Positions 1 to 7,958 of a stretch of DNA of 13,944 nucleotides are shown here, one piece after another (the first letter of the stretch is position 1; the number at the start of each line of letters is the position of its first letter). A program made the translations under genes and the position numbers. The notes under the pieces are model-generated. The model saw only the letters and a program-made list of their open reading frames with translations. It was not told where the DNA came from and did no database searches. This DNA comes from an uncultured Clostridia bacterium (GTDB lineage: Bacteria > Bacillota > Clostridia > Oscillospirales > Acutalibacteraceae): positions 1-13,944 of the forward strand of contig CAMVNL010000017.1 in the NCBI GenBank assembly GCA_947168785.1, in the 5' to 3' direction.

Positions 1-771
1 TTTATCGATGCCACGCGAAGCGGCCCTTTTTCCCGATGGCGGGTCGATTCCGTTTTGTTGCAATATTGCGTTTACTGCGCCTGTGACCGTTTCTTCCGGC
101 GTACCTTTGCGGCAACCGACCCCAAGCGTCACGATCCGGGGAATCAACCGCAGCGTTTTTTCAAATGGAGACGCCGTTCTGATCCCGATATAGATACCCA
201 GCTCGCCCGATGCACAGGGAAACAGTCCGCCAGGGAGAGGTTCCGGCAAAGGAAATTCCGAAAAAACGGGGATCTCCCGCGTGAGTATCGCGGCCGAAAC
301 CTCTTTCGCAAGTCGTATGGAAGAGATCGCGCAGTTGTGTTCCGTCGCCCACGCGTCGCAGGAAAAGCGCCCCGCGCCGTCCGTGGCGGTGGTAACGACG
401 GCTTTTGCGCCGGTCAAGGCTTCTATCTTTCTCGCCAGTGCGTTGGCCCCGCCGATATGCCCGGACAGGATCGGGATCACGTATTTACTGCCGTCGTCCA
501 TCACAAGTACCGCCGGGTCTTCGGTTTTACTTTTGAGGTGCGGCGCGATCTCCCGCACGGCAATCCCCGCGGCGCTGATAAAAATGAGCGCGTCATATGC
601 GGAAAACAAACCGCCCATATCCGCTTTGACGGAAGTGTGCGGGATAAAGCCGTATTTGACGGCGAATTTTTCCGTGGAATGAATCTCTGTACAGTCGTCA
701 TCCAGCGCATCCCGCAAACGCCGCGCCAGCGCCGCGCCGGCGTCCGAAAAACAAAGGATCGCCGTTTTCAT
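1..771 (-). CDS. cbiG: Cobalamin biosynthesis protein CbiG (partial, 3' end outside window)
   Basis: CbiG opens the delta-lactone ring of cobalt-precorrin-5A in the cytoplasm, releasing acetaldehyde, in the anaerobic cobalamin pathway. The minus-strand frame from ATG at 771 is open to base 1 (257 codons; the family is usually about 330-380). The N-terminal CbiG domain contains SAAGIAVREIAPHL (about 66-79) and ILSGHIGGAN (101-110), followed by VTTATDGAGRFSCDAWA. The C-terminal domain begins at PRIVTLGVGCRKGTP (about 211-225). GGGAGG lies 7 nt before the ATG, and the start overlaps the cbiF stop as ATGA. Near the left edge the reading frame loses the expected V/L-A-S/T-I-D block. That block appears in another frame after the GGGAAAAAGGG run (24-34), so a one-base indel is possible. 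The identity is secure; whether the frame is intact is not. Confidence 0.93.
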   Translation of the reverse strand, partial: MKTAILCFSDAGAALARRLRDALDDDCTEIHSTEKFAVKYGFIPHTSVKADMGGLFSAYDALIFISAAGIAVREIAPHLKSKTEDPAVLVMDDGSKYVIPILSGHIGGANALARKIEALTGAKAVVTTATDGAGRFSCDAWATEHNCAISSIRLAKEVSAAILTREIPVFSEFPLPEPLPGGLFPCASGELGIYIGIRTASPFEKTLRLIPRIVTLGVGCRKGTPEETVTGAVNAILQQNGIDPPSGKRAASRGIDK

Positions 772-1523
772 AACGTCGCCTCCCGGAATTCGGTGGGAAA
801 CGCCGGGTCGTAGAGGTGGGAGCGGGTGAAATCGCTTTTCAGGAACCCGCCCACCGTGATCAGCGCGGTTTTGGCGATACCGTTTTCCCGGGCGGTCTGT
901 TCCAGCGTCGCCACCGTACAGAGGCATACCTTTTCTTCCGGCCAGCTGGCCTTGTAGATGATGGCGGCGGGGGTGTCCGGCGCATAGCCGCCCGCAAGCA
1001 GTTCCTCCGTCACCTTTGCGAGTAGTCCCGTGCTGAGGTAAAGTACCAGCGTAGAGCCGTGGGAAGCAAGCGTGCGCAGCCGCTCGGCCTCCGGCACCTC
1101 GGTTTTGCCGCTCACCCGCGTGATGATCACGGTCTGCGATACGTCCGGCAGCGTGTATTCGGTTTTCAGCGCCGCCGCCGCGCCGGAAAAGGCGCTCACC
1201 CCGGGGGTGATATCGTATGCGATCCCAAGACGGTCCCATTCGCGCATCTGCTCTCCGATTGCCCCGTAAAGAGAGGGGTCTCCGGTGTGGAGCCGGACGG
1301 TGGTTTTTCCTTCTTTTTCCGCCGCTTCGATCACTGCGTTAGTCTCCTCCAGCGTCATTTTCGCGCTGTCGTAGATCAGGCAGTCCTTTTTGGCGTAGTC
1401 CAGCAGCGCCGGGTTCACCAGCGAACCGGCGTAGACGATCACGTCCGCCTCTTCCAGCAGCTTTTTGCCCCGTAGGGTGATGAGGTCCGGCGCGCCGCAA
1501 CCGGCGCCGACGATGTGTACCAT
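768..1523 (-). CDS. cbiF: Cobalt-precorrin-4 C11-methyltransferase CbiF
   Basis: This SAM-dependent enzyme methylates C-11 of cobalt-precorrin-4 to give cobalt-precorrin-5A, the substrate of CbiG encoded next. The 251-residue length fits the tetrapyrrole methylase fold. Visible family blocks are VHIVGAGCGAPDLITLRG near the N-terminus, DVIVYAGSLVNPALL (about 27-41), HTGDPSLYGAIGEQMREW and YDITPGVSAFSGAAAAL. The usual GAGPG loop reads GAGCG here. AYAGSLVNP favours CbiF/CobM over the other pathway methylases. The start follows the cbiD stop by one base, with GAGGA inside the end of cbiD as the likely ribosome binding site. The end overlaps cbiG by ATGA. This looks like a complete, ordinary pathway gene. 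Confidence 0.95.
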   Translation of the reverse strand: MVHIVGAGCGAPDLITLRGKKLLEEADVIVYAGSLVNPALLDYAKKDCLIYDSAKMTLEETNAVIEAAEKEGKTTVRLHTGDPSLYGAIGEQMREWDRLGIAYDITPGVSAFSGAAAALKTEYTLPDVSQTVIITRVSGKTEVPEAERLRTLASHGSTLVLYLSTGLLAKVTEELLAGGYAPDTPAAIIYKASWPEEKVCLCTVATLEQTARENGIAKTALITVGGFLKSDFTRSHLYDPAFPTEFREATL

Positions 1524-1524
1524 A

Positions 1525-2661
1525 TCAGTAATCCTCTTTTATCATATTCAGAAGCGCGTCCGCGTTTTCGGTTTTGCCCAGTACGCCGTACACGTTTGAA
1601 AACGTGACGGCCCCCACAAACATCTGTCCGGCGCGGTTCGTAAGATAGAAATGTATCTTTTGCATAACGCTTTCCATGACCCGTCTGCGCAAACCGGCTT
1701 CATCCAGCAGCCGCAGCATGTCGTCCGTCATGGCGCTGTCCATGATCCCGGCAATCGTTTCCGCGTCCGCCCCGCAAAGGCCTGCGTGTGCGGCGAAGAT
1801 CTCGGCGCGGCAGTCGCCATAGCGGGAATGGGTGTTGAAGACGCCACCCGAGAGCTTAATCAGCTTGCCGATATGCCCTACCAGCAGGGCCGACGTAAAG
1901 CCCGCTTCACCCGCCAGCCGGAAGGCGTCGCCGATGAAGTTGGAGGTCATCACGGCATTGGTGGGATCGATGCCCAGCGTGTTTTTGATATAATCCGCGC
2001 CATAGTTGCCGGGGGTAAACAGCACGGCTGTATGCCCCGCCGCCCGGCGGACCGAGAGCTCGGTACGGATGGTCTCCACCACGGCGTCGTCGCTCATGGG
2101 TTCCACAATGCCGGTGGTGCCCAGCACCGAAAGCCCGCCTACGATGCCCAGCCGCGGGTTGAAGGTTTTTTTTGCCAGCTCCACGCCCTGCGGCGCATAG
2201 ATCAGCACGTTCAGCCCGCCGGCAAAGCCGTTTTCTTCGATAACAGCGCGGAGCTCTTCCGTGATCATACGGCGGGGCGTAGAATTGATGGCGGCGTTGC
2301 CAACGGGTTGATCAAGCCCGGGTTTTGTGACGCGGCCGATACCGATGCCCCCGTCGATGGCGATCTCGCCGTGTCTGCTCGTTTTTGTGACTTTGGCGTA
2401 TACGGTCATACCGTTGGTCACGTCCGGGTCGTCGCCGCTGTCTTTGACGATCCCACAGGAAACAAAATCGTCCCCCCGTTCGATCTCACGCACTTCCAGC
2501 GTCAGCCCCACCCCGGCGGGGGTCAGCAGCCAGACGCTTTTCAGCGCCGTTTCCTCCAGCAGCATGATCGCCGCCGCTTTGGCCGCGGCCGCCGCGCAGG
2601 AGCCGGTGGTATAGCCCCGGCGCATTTTTTTGCCGTCTTTCGTAATAAAGCTGTCCATCAT
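1525..2661 (-). CDS. cbiD: Cobalt-precorrin-5B C1-methyltransferase CbiD
   Basis: CbiD methylates C-1 of the corrin precursor in the anaerobic pathway, after CbiG has opened the lactone. The protein is 378 residues, close to the usual family length. The N-terminal signature RRGYTTGSCAAAAAKAA (about 14-30) is characteristic. Further typical stretches are ITKPG-type text (GRVTKPGLDQPVG), INSTPRRMI, FNPRLGIVGGLSVLGTTGIVEPMS and FTPGNYGADY, with GHIGKLIKLSGGVFNTHS downstream. The first ATG (2661) overlaps the cbiC stop as ATGA. A second ATG follows directly and could equally be the start. No strong Shine-Dalgarno sequence is visible, so translation is probably coupled to cbiC. Confidence 0.96.
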   Translation of the reverse strand: MMDSFITKDGKKMRRGYTTGSCAAAAAKAAAIMLLEETALKSVWLLTPAGVGLTLEVREIERGDDFVSCGIVKDSGDDPDVTNGMTVYAKVTKTSRHGEIAIDGGIGIGRVTKPGLDQPVGNAAINSTPRRMITEELRAVIEENGFAGGLNVLIYAPQGVELAKKTFNPRLGIVGGLSVLGTTGIVEPMSDDAVVETIRTELSVRRAAGHTAVLFTPGNYGADYIKNTLGIDPTNAVMTSNFIGDAFRLAGEAGFTSALLVGHIGKLIKLSGGVFNTHSRYGDCRAEIFAAHAGLCGADAETIAGIMDSAMTDDMLRLLDEAGLRRRVMESVMQKIHFYLTNRAGQMFVGAVTFSNVYGVLGKTENADALLNMIKEDY

Positions 2662-3275
2662 CTTGTGATCTGGTACATAAGGGCGTTGACGATGGCCGCC
2701 GCCACGTTGGAACCGCCTTTGCGCCCCTTTGCGACGATATAGGGCACGTCCGCCTGCATGATGGCGTCTTTGGATTCAAGAATGTTCACAAAGCCCACCG
2801 GTACCCCGATCACCAGCGCGGGCTTCACTCTGCCCTCGTCAATCAGCTCTTTCAGCCGCAGCAGCGCGGTGGGGGCGTTGCCGATCACATAGATCGTCTC
2901 CCCGGGGAGGGAGGCGGCCTTTTCCATAGAGGCAACCGCACGGGTACAACCGCATTCTTTCGCGGTTTGGGCCACATCCGGGTCGCTCATAAAACATGCG
3001 ATCTCAACGCCAAGCTTTCCGGCGGCAGCTTTATTGATACCGGCCTTCGCCATCTGCGTGTCGGTCACGATGCGGCAGCCCCGTTTCAGCGCCGAAAGCG
3101 CCTTTGCCACGGCGTTTTCGGAAAATGCCAGGTTTTCGGCATAATCGAAATCGGCGGTGCAGTGGATCACGCGCTTCACTACGGCTTTGTTCTCTTCCGG
3201 GATGGGAAAGGGAAGCTCGCTTTCGATGATCTCCATACTGCGGGCTTCAATGGCGTTCGGTTCGTGGATGATCAT
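2658..3275 (-). CDS. cbiC: Cobalt-precorrin-8 methylmutase CbiC
   Basis: CbiC moves a methyl group from C-11 to C-12 of cobalt-precorrin-8 to form cobyrinate, without a cofactor. The 205 residues match the family. Typical segments are RVIHCTADFDYAENLAFS (about 35-52, with His38 as the likely catalytic proton donor by family analogy), IVTDTQMAKAGINK, CFMSDPDVAQTAKE, VIGNAPTALLRL and ALVIGVPVGFVNILESKD. AAGGAG lies upstream of the ATG at 3275, inside the end of cbiA. The start overlaps the cbiA stop and the end overlaps the cbiD start, both as ATGA. Product and substrate follow directly between the neighbouring genes of the pathway. Confidence 0.96.
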   Translation of the reverse strand: MIIHEPNAIEARSMEIIESELPFPIPEENKAVVKRVIHCTADFDYAENLAFSENAVAKALSALKRGCRIVTDTQMAKAGINKAAAGKLGVEIACFMSDPDVAQTAKECGCTRAVASMEKAASLPGETIYVIGNAPTALLRLKELIDEGRVKPALVIGVPVGFVNILESKDAIMQADVPYIVAKGRKGGSNVAAAIVNALMYQITR

Positions 3276-4624
3276 GTTCGGTTCTCCTTGTAATTAAGGC
3301 ATTTTCGGTAAAAGGTTTCGGCGGCTGCCGTATTGGCAGGCAGAAACAGATGGGGATACCCGGCGTAGAGCGTGGGTGTGGAAACGACGCAGTCCCACGT
3401 TTTTCCGTTGGGCTTTACGGCGGTAAAGCTTTCGCCGTTGTCGGTGGAATCGTAATAGTGGAACTCATGCCCCTTCAGTACCGTTTCAGCGGGGCTGAAC
3501 AGGTTCTCCGTTTTCGCGGTGAGGTTCACGTAGCCGAAACGCACCAGCTTTCCGGCGTTGGCGCTTTCGTGGGGCAGCGCGCCGCACATGGCGCGGCCCT
3601 CCAGCGTTTTTCCCAGGTATTGGAATCCGCCGCATTCGGCGACGGTGGGCATGCCGGAACGCACCGCCCGGCAAACGCTTTCTTTGGCAGCGGTATTCTT
3701 CTCAAGCTGCTGCGCGTATAATTCCGGATATCCGCCGCCCAGCAGCAGCCCGGCTACGTCCGCCGGTACCGGTTCGTTTTGCAGCGGCGAGAAAAATTTG
3801 AGTTGGGCGCCCATGGTTTCAAGCAGGCGCAGGGTGTCTTTATAATAGAAGCAGAAGGCGGAGTCCTTTGCGACGGCGATTTTGACAGCGTCAAAACGAG
3901 GGATCTGCGGCGGCTGATAAGCAATATCCGCCGCAGCGGCTGCAATGGAAAGCAGCCGGTCAAGGTCGATCGTTTCGCTGCAAAGGTCTGCCACCGCGTT
4001 GATTTTTTCGTTCAGGTCGGCGATCTCTCCGGCGGTCACAAGCCCCAGATGCCGGGAGGGAATGGCGTACTTATCCGAAAACGCGGGGATATACCCGACG
4101 GGCTGAACCCTGTCCCCGAAGCGGCTGTGCATCAGCTTTGTGAGATACGCGTAAGTGCCGCCGGTGATACGGTTGAACAACACGCCCCGGATGCGGCTGT
4201 TTTCTTTGTATTGCAAAAAGCCTTCGATCTGCGCCAGCAGCGAGGCGGAGGCCCCTTTGCCGTCGATCACGAGGATCACAGGGGAATCCGTTTTTTTTGC
4301 TACGGTAAAGGTACTGTTGTCCGTGCCGTCTTCGCCCGTGCCGTCGTAATAGCCCATCACGCCCTCGATCACGGTGAGGTCTTCTCCGGCGTTTTCGCAG
4401 AGCAGGCGGCGCAGCAGCGCCCCGTCGCAGAAGAAGGGGTCCAGATTGGCGGAGGGCACGCCAAGCACGGCGGTGTGGAACATGGGGTCGATGTAATCCG
4501 GCCCGCATTTGCAGGCGTTTACCTTGACGCTCCTGCGTTTCAGGAGCGTAAGGACCGTGCAAACGGCCGTGGTCTTTCCGCTTCCGCTGGAGGTTCCGGC
4601 GATCATTATACGCGGTACGTTCAT
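3272..4624 (-). CDS. cbiA: Cobyrinate a,c-diamide synthase CbiA
   Basis: CbiA amidates the a and c side chains of cobyrinate, using glutamine and ATP. The protein is 450 residues. The N-terminal synthetase domain has the P-loop AGTSSGSGKTT (about 9-19), CGPDYIDPMFH (40-50) and VIEGVMGYYDG (85-95). The C-terminal glutamine amidotransferase domain has LLLGGGYPELYAQQLEKN (about 293-310), the nucleophile Cys331 in AECGGFQYLG, GHEFHYYD (385-392) and the probable catalytic His425 in GYPHLF. The ribosome binding site GGAGG lies in the end of the upstream ABC ATPase gene, whose stop overlaps this start as ATGA. The next gene, cbiC, also overlaps by ATGA. All catalytic elements appear intact. Confidence 0.96.
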   Translation of the reverse strand: MNVPRIMIAGTSSGSGKTTAVCTVLTLLKRRSVKVNACKCGPDYIDPMFHTAVLGVPSANLDPFFCDGALLRRLLCENAGEDLTVIEGVMGYYDGTGEDGTDNSTFTVAKKTDSPVILVIDGKGASASLLAQIEGFLQYKENSRIRGVLFNRITGGTYAYLTKLMHSRFGDRVQPVGYIPAFSDKYAIPSRHLGLVTAGEIADLNEKINAVADLCSETIDLDRLLSIAAAAADIAYQPPQIPRFDAVKIAVAKDSAFCFYYKDTLRLLETMGAQLKFFSPLQNEPVPADVAGLLLGGGYPELYAQQLEKNTAAKESVCRAVRSGMPTVAECGGFQYLGKTLEGRAMCGALPHESANAGKLVRFGYVNLTAKTENLFSPAETVLKGHEFHYYDSTDNGESFTAVKPNGKTWDCVVSTPTLYAGYPHLFLPANTAAAETFYRKCLNYKENRT

Positions 4625-5769
4625 AACGTCACCTCCGACAACTCGCCGACCGTGCGCAGTATCCGTTTGTTTTGTTTCGCCGCATAGGAAATCAGCTCGC
4701 CGTTGGCGCGATTGTATTCTCCCATGGGGCAGCCGCAGTCAATCACGGTATTGACCGCGTCGATCTGTCGTTTTGCCGCTTCGGTCTGCTCTGTTCCGAC
4801 CGGCATAAAAGCGGCGCATGAAATCACGGCCTGCGCCAGCGCGGCGGCCACGGGGTAGTCGATATCGTTTTCCGGCAGAATACCGGCCGCGAAGGGAAAG
4901 CCTTTCTTTTGCAGCGCCCGGTAAAACGGAACGCCGTATCCCGCGCCGCCGATCACAAAGCAGCGAGGTTCCCCCTGCGGTTTTTTAAGTTCAACGGCGC
5001 CTGTCAAAGAGTGAAAGGAGCCGTGTTTGATGTCAAACAGAGAAGTGATAAAATCGTCGCGGAAGATTGCTTCCGGCGGGCCGTACCCGGCGATGGCGTC
5101 GCCCTTGACGCAGACGAGCTTATCCGATATTTTTTCGGCCAGATCGATCTCGTGCAAGCTCATTACCACCGCAATGCCCTGCTCCCTCGCCATGGTCCGC
5201 AGGATCTCCAGCAGTTCGATTTTGTGCTTCACGTCCAGGTAAGAGGTGGGCTCGTCCAGCACGATGATCTCCGGCTCCTGACAGATGGCGCGGGCAAGCA
5301 GCACGCGCTGGCGCTGTCCGTCGCTGACGGTGGCAATCTCCTGTTCGGCGATTTCTTCCGCGTGTACGGCGGCAAGAGCTTTATTCACGATCTCCCGGTC
5401 GTGCGGGGTGAGCCTGCCGAAGCTGCCGGTATAGGGATAGCGCCCCGCTTCGGCAAATTCGCGGCAGGTCATCAGCTCCGGACGGATGCGGTCCGTCAGC
5501 ACCACGGCCAGCTTCGTGGCGAAGCTTTTGCCATCCAGCGCGCGGCTGTTTTGTCCGTCGATATACACCGTGCCGGAGATGGCCGCCAGATGCCGTGTGA
5601 TGCTTTTGAGAATCGTGGTTTTACCTGCGCCGTTGGGGCCGATCAGCGTCAGGATCTCCCCCGGCCGCAGGGCGAAGGCGATATCGGAGATCAGCGGCCT
5701 GCCGTGATAGCCGACGCTGAGACCATCCAGTTCCAGTTTATTCACAGTCGTGTTGCCGTCAGTTTTCAC
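4621..5769 (-). CDS. Cobalamin/metal-chelate ABC transporter ATPase with extra C-terminal domain (BtuD/FecE-like)
   Basis: This is the cytoplasmic ATPase of the importer encoded by the two preceding genes. Residues 1 to about 255 form a complete ABC domain: Walker A GPNGAGKT (44-51), a variant signature VSDGQRQR (148-155), Walker B IIVLDEPT (168-175) and switch His206 in SLHEIDL. At 382 residues it is about 120 longer than a standard FecE/BtuD. The tail starts near CFVIGGAGYGVPFYRAL (270-286) and continues with AAGILPENDIDYPVA and VIDCGCPMGEYNRAN (342-356). It looks like a Rossmann-like or regulatory domain of unknown role. The start is GTG at 5769, chosen because AAGGAGG sits 7 nt upstream. 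It overlaps the permease gene by 11 nt. Substrate assignment rests on the riboswitch and cbi context. Confidence 0.92.
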   Translation of the reverse strand: MKTDGNTTVNKLELDGLSVGYHGRPLISDIAFALRPGEILTLIGPNGAGKTTILKSITRHLAAISGTVYIDGQNSRALDGKSFATKLAVVLTDRIRPELMTCREFAEAGRYPYTGSFGRLTPHDREIVNKALAAVHAEEIAEQEIATVSDGQRQRVLLARAICQEPEIIVLDEPTSYLDVKHKIELLEILRTMAREQGIAVVMSLHEIDLAEKISDKLVCVKGDAIAGYGPPEAIFRDDFITSLFDIKHGSFHSLTGAVELKKPQGEPRCFVIGGAGYGVPFYRALQKKGFPFAAGILPENDIDYPVAAALAQAVISCAAFMPVGTEQTEAAKRQIDAVNTVIDCGCPMGEYNRANGELISYAAKQNKRILRTVGELSEVTL

Positions 5770-6793
5770 GTTTTGCCCTCCTTGATACCATCAGCCAGAT
5801 GACGATGGGCGCGCCTACGGCGCTGGTCACGGTGCCGATGGAAAGCTCCGTGGGGGCAAAGGCCGTGCGGGCGATCAGATCGCAGAGCATGCAGAACACC
5901 GCGCCGCCGAGGAAGCACGCGGGGATCAGCAAGGCAGGCTTGCTCGTCTTCAGCGTCATGCGGGCGATATGGGGCACGGCAACGCCCACAAAGGAGATGG
6001 GGCCCGCAAAGGCCACGACACAGGCCGAAAGCACGCTGGAAAGCAGGATCAGCAGCACACGGAATCCGCGCACGTTCACCCCCACGCTCTGGGCGTAGCC
6101 CTCGCCCAGCGCAAACACGGAGATGGGTTTTGACAGCAGAAAAACAATCAGCGCCGTGGGCAGCGCCACAGCGGCTGCGGCGCCAACGTCTGACCACGAA
6201 GCGGCGGAAAAACTGCCGTGGGACCAGTGGGTCAGGTTGACGATATCCGCCTCGTTCGCGAAGTTGATCAAAAACTCCGTCACCGCGGAGCATATATAGC
6301 TGATCATAATACCGATCACCAGCAGCACGGACATATTTTTGATTTTTCCCGCAAAGGCCAGCACGATCCCCATCGAAAGCATGGAGCCGAGAAAGGCGGC
6401 GATCACCGTGAGCCATACGGGGATAAAAGGCAGCAGGCCGCTGAGCGCAATGGTGACCACCGCAAGGAACATCTTCGCGCCGGAGGAGATGCCCAGCACG
6501 AAGGGCCCCGCGATAGGGTTGCGGAAAAAGGTTTGCAGCAGAAAGCCCGCCAAAGACAGCGCGCCGCCCAGCACCGCCGCCAGCAGCAGCCGGGGCAGTC
6601 GGATCTTCCATATGATGCTGTAAGCCGTCGGGTCGGCCGTTTCCCTGCGCAGCAGAATCTCAGTGATCTCCCGCAGCGAGATCGAAACGCTGCCGGTGTT
6701 CACGTTCCAAAGAACCGCGACGCAGAACAGCAAAAGCAGCGCCGCGAACACCAACGCGTACCGGAGGGTTTTCTTTCCGTGTTCTTCCATCAA
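5759..6793 (-). CDS. Cobalamin/metal-chelate ABC transporter permease (BtuC/FecCD family)
   Basis: This is an integral membrane subunit of a type II ABC importer, predicted to form a homodimeric channel served by the adjacent ATPase and binding lipoprotein. The sequence is highly hydrophobic, with roughly ten membrane segments over 344 residues. It shows FecCD landmarks: WKIRLPRLLLAAVLGGALSLAG, NPIAGPFVLGISSGA, GEGYAQSVGVNV and GPISFVGVAVPHIAR. The start is uncertain. TTG at 6793 has AGGA 9 nt upstream, while ATG at 6790 is in frame one codon later. It begins 25 nt after the binding-protein stop and overlaps the ATPase gene by 11 nt. FecCD proteins also carry siderophores or heme. Cobalamin or a related corrinoid is inferred from the operon. 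Confidence 0.93.
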   Translation of the reverse strand: MMEEHGKKTLRYALVFAALLLLFCVAVLWNVNTGSVSISLREITEILLRRETADPTAYSIIWKIRLPRLLLAAVLGGALSLAGFLLQTFFRNPIAGPFVLGISSGAKMFLAVVTIALSGLLPFIPVWLTVIAAFLGSMLSMGIVLAFAGKIKNMSVLLVIGIMISYICSAVTEFLINFANEADIVNLTHWSHGSFSAASWSDVGAAAAVALPTALIVFLLSKPISVFALGEGYAQSVGVNVRGFRVLLILLSSVLSACVVAFAGPISFVGVAVPHIARMTLKTSKPALLIPACFLGGAVFCMLCDLIARTAFAPTELSIGTVTSAVGAPIVIWLMVSRRAKREN

Positions 6794-6818
6794 TAGCGTC
6801 AGTCCTGTTACTGAATAT

Positions 6819-7958
6819 TTATTTTAACCGATAGAAAAACGGGACTTCGTCCAGTTGTTTTTCGGTATCGGAGAAGATGCGATGCAGGCTTTGGATCATC
6901 TGACCCAGAGCGGTGGTCTCCTGGTACATGCTCTTTGTGGTGCACCAGACCTGCCCGTTCTGAACAGCCTTGAAATCCTTCAGCAGGTCATGCTTTTGCA
7001 GCAGATCGTCAAGCGTGGAAAGGCTGTCCGCGATGGTCGCGTTGTAAATGAGGATATCCGCGTCCTTTGCCGCGGCGTAAAAGGTTTCCATCTCCAGCGT
7101 CACGGTGGAGGTTTTGGAGGTGGGGTCGCCAAGGTCCCGGAAGGCGTATTCGCCCCCGGCCAGGCCGATCATTTTACTCACGTAATCGCCCGTGCGGCGG
7201 GCCACCACGCGGCCGGTGGTGCCGATATAGAAAAACGCCACGGTTTTTCCGGTCGCTTCTTCCTGTTCCACGTCCCGCAGAAGGCCGACCTGCTCCCGGA
7301 AGATCTCATCCGCTTTTTCTTCTTCATCCAGCAGCGCGCCGTACAGCCGGATCCATTCCGCCCGGCCCAGCGGGTGCGTCTCGTTGCTGGATTGGTCCGT
7401 CAGCACCGGGATGCCGAGGCGTTCAAGCTGGTCCTTCACCTCCGTCGCGTGGCCGATCATCATGGATTCGATGGCAAGAGAAGTGTTCTCCGCCAGCAGC
7501 AGCTCATAATCCGGCTCGCTGTATTTGCCCGCGTAGAGGATCCGCCCCTCCCGCATAGCCGTCCGGGCGTTTTCCACATACCACCCGTCCTCCTTTGTGC
7601 CGGAAAGGCGGATGGCGTCCAGCCGGTCCAGTGCGTCAAACAGGCACATGGCCGAGGTGGCGGCAAGATAAATATTCTGAATGGGTTGAAATAACGGAGT
7701 GATCGTTTCATCCAGTCCGGCCGGCGGTTCGGCGCCCTCCGGCACGGTCAGAAAGCGGCTGCCGTCCCCAAGCGTTATCAGTTTATAGCCGCCCTCATAG
7801 TAATCCACGGAGAACTGCTCCGCGAAATCGAGCTCCATGCGGTCTGTCACATGGAGCCCGGAAAAACGCACCGAACCCGGCCGCTTTGCGCAGCCGGGAA
7901 GCGTTGCGATCAGTAATACGAGAATCATCCCCAGGGGGAGAAGTCGTTTTTTGCTCAT
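6819..7958 (-). CDS. ABC transporter substrate-binding lipoprotein (BtuF-like)
   Basis: This is the likely extracytoplasmic receptor of the importer. A short basic N-terminus and a hydrophobic segment end in a lipobox TLPGC, so Cys23 would be lipidated. The mature part has the pattern of helical-backbone (class III) binding proteins. One lobe has FQPIQNIYLAATSAMCLFDALDRLDAI and PDYELLLAENTSLAIESMMIG, then a long linking helix. The second lobe has TVAFFYIGTTGRVVAR, LAGGEYAFRDLG and ADILIYNATIADS. At 379 residues it is longer than typical BtuF. The substrate cannot be read from the sequence; a corrinoid is inferred from the riboswitch and cbi neighbours. Its start overlaps the stop of the preceding lipoprotein gene as ATGA, implying coupled expression. 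Confidence 0.9.
   Translation of the reverse strand: MSKKRLLPLGMILVLLIATLPGCAKRPGSVRFSGLHVTDRMELDFAEQFSVDYYEGGYKLITLGDGSRFLTVPEGAEPPAGLDETITPLFQPIQNIYLAATSAMCLFDALDRLDAIRLSGTKEDGWYVENARTAMREGRILYAGKYSEPDYELLLAENTSLAIESMMIGHATEVKDQLERLGIPVLTDQSSNETHPLGRAEWIRLYGALLDEEEKADEIFREQVGLLRDVEQEEATGKTVAFFYIGTTGRVVARRTGDYVSKMIGLAGGEYAFRDLGDPTSKTSTVTLEMETFYAAAKDADILIYNATIADSLSTLDDLLQKHDLLKDFKAVQNGQVWCTTKSMYQETTALGQMIQSLHRIFSDTEKQLDEVPFFYRLK

Noticed and set aside
1651..2742. Plus-strand open frame of 363 codons opposite cbiD
   Set aside because: It is the complement of the highly conserved cbiD coding sequence and shows no protein family signature.
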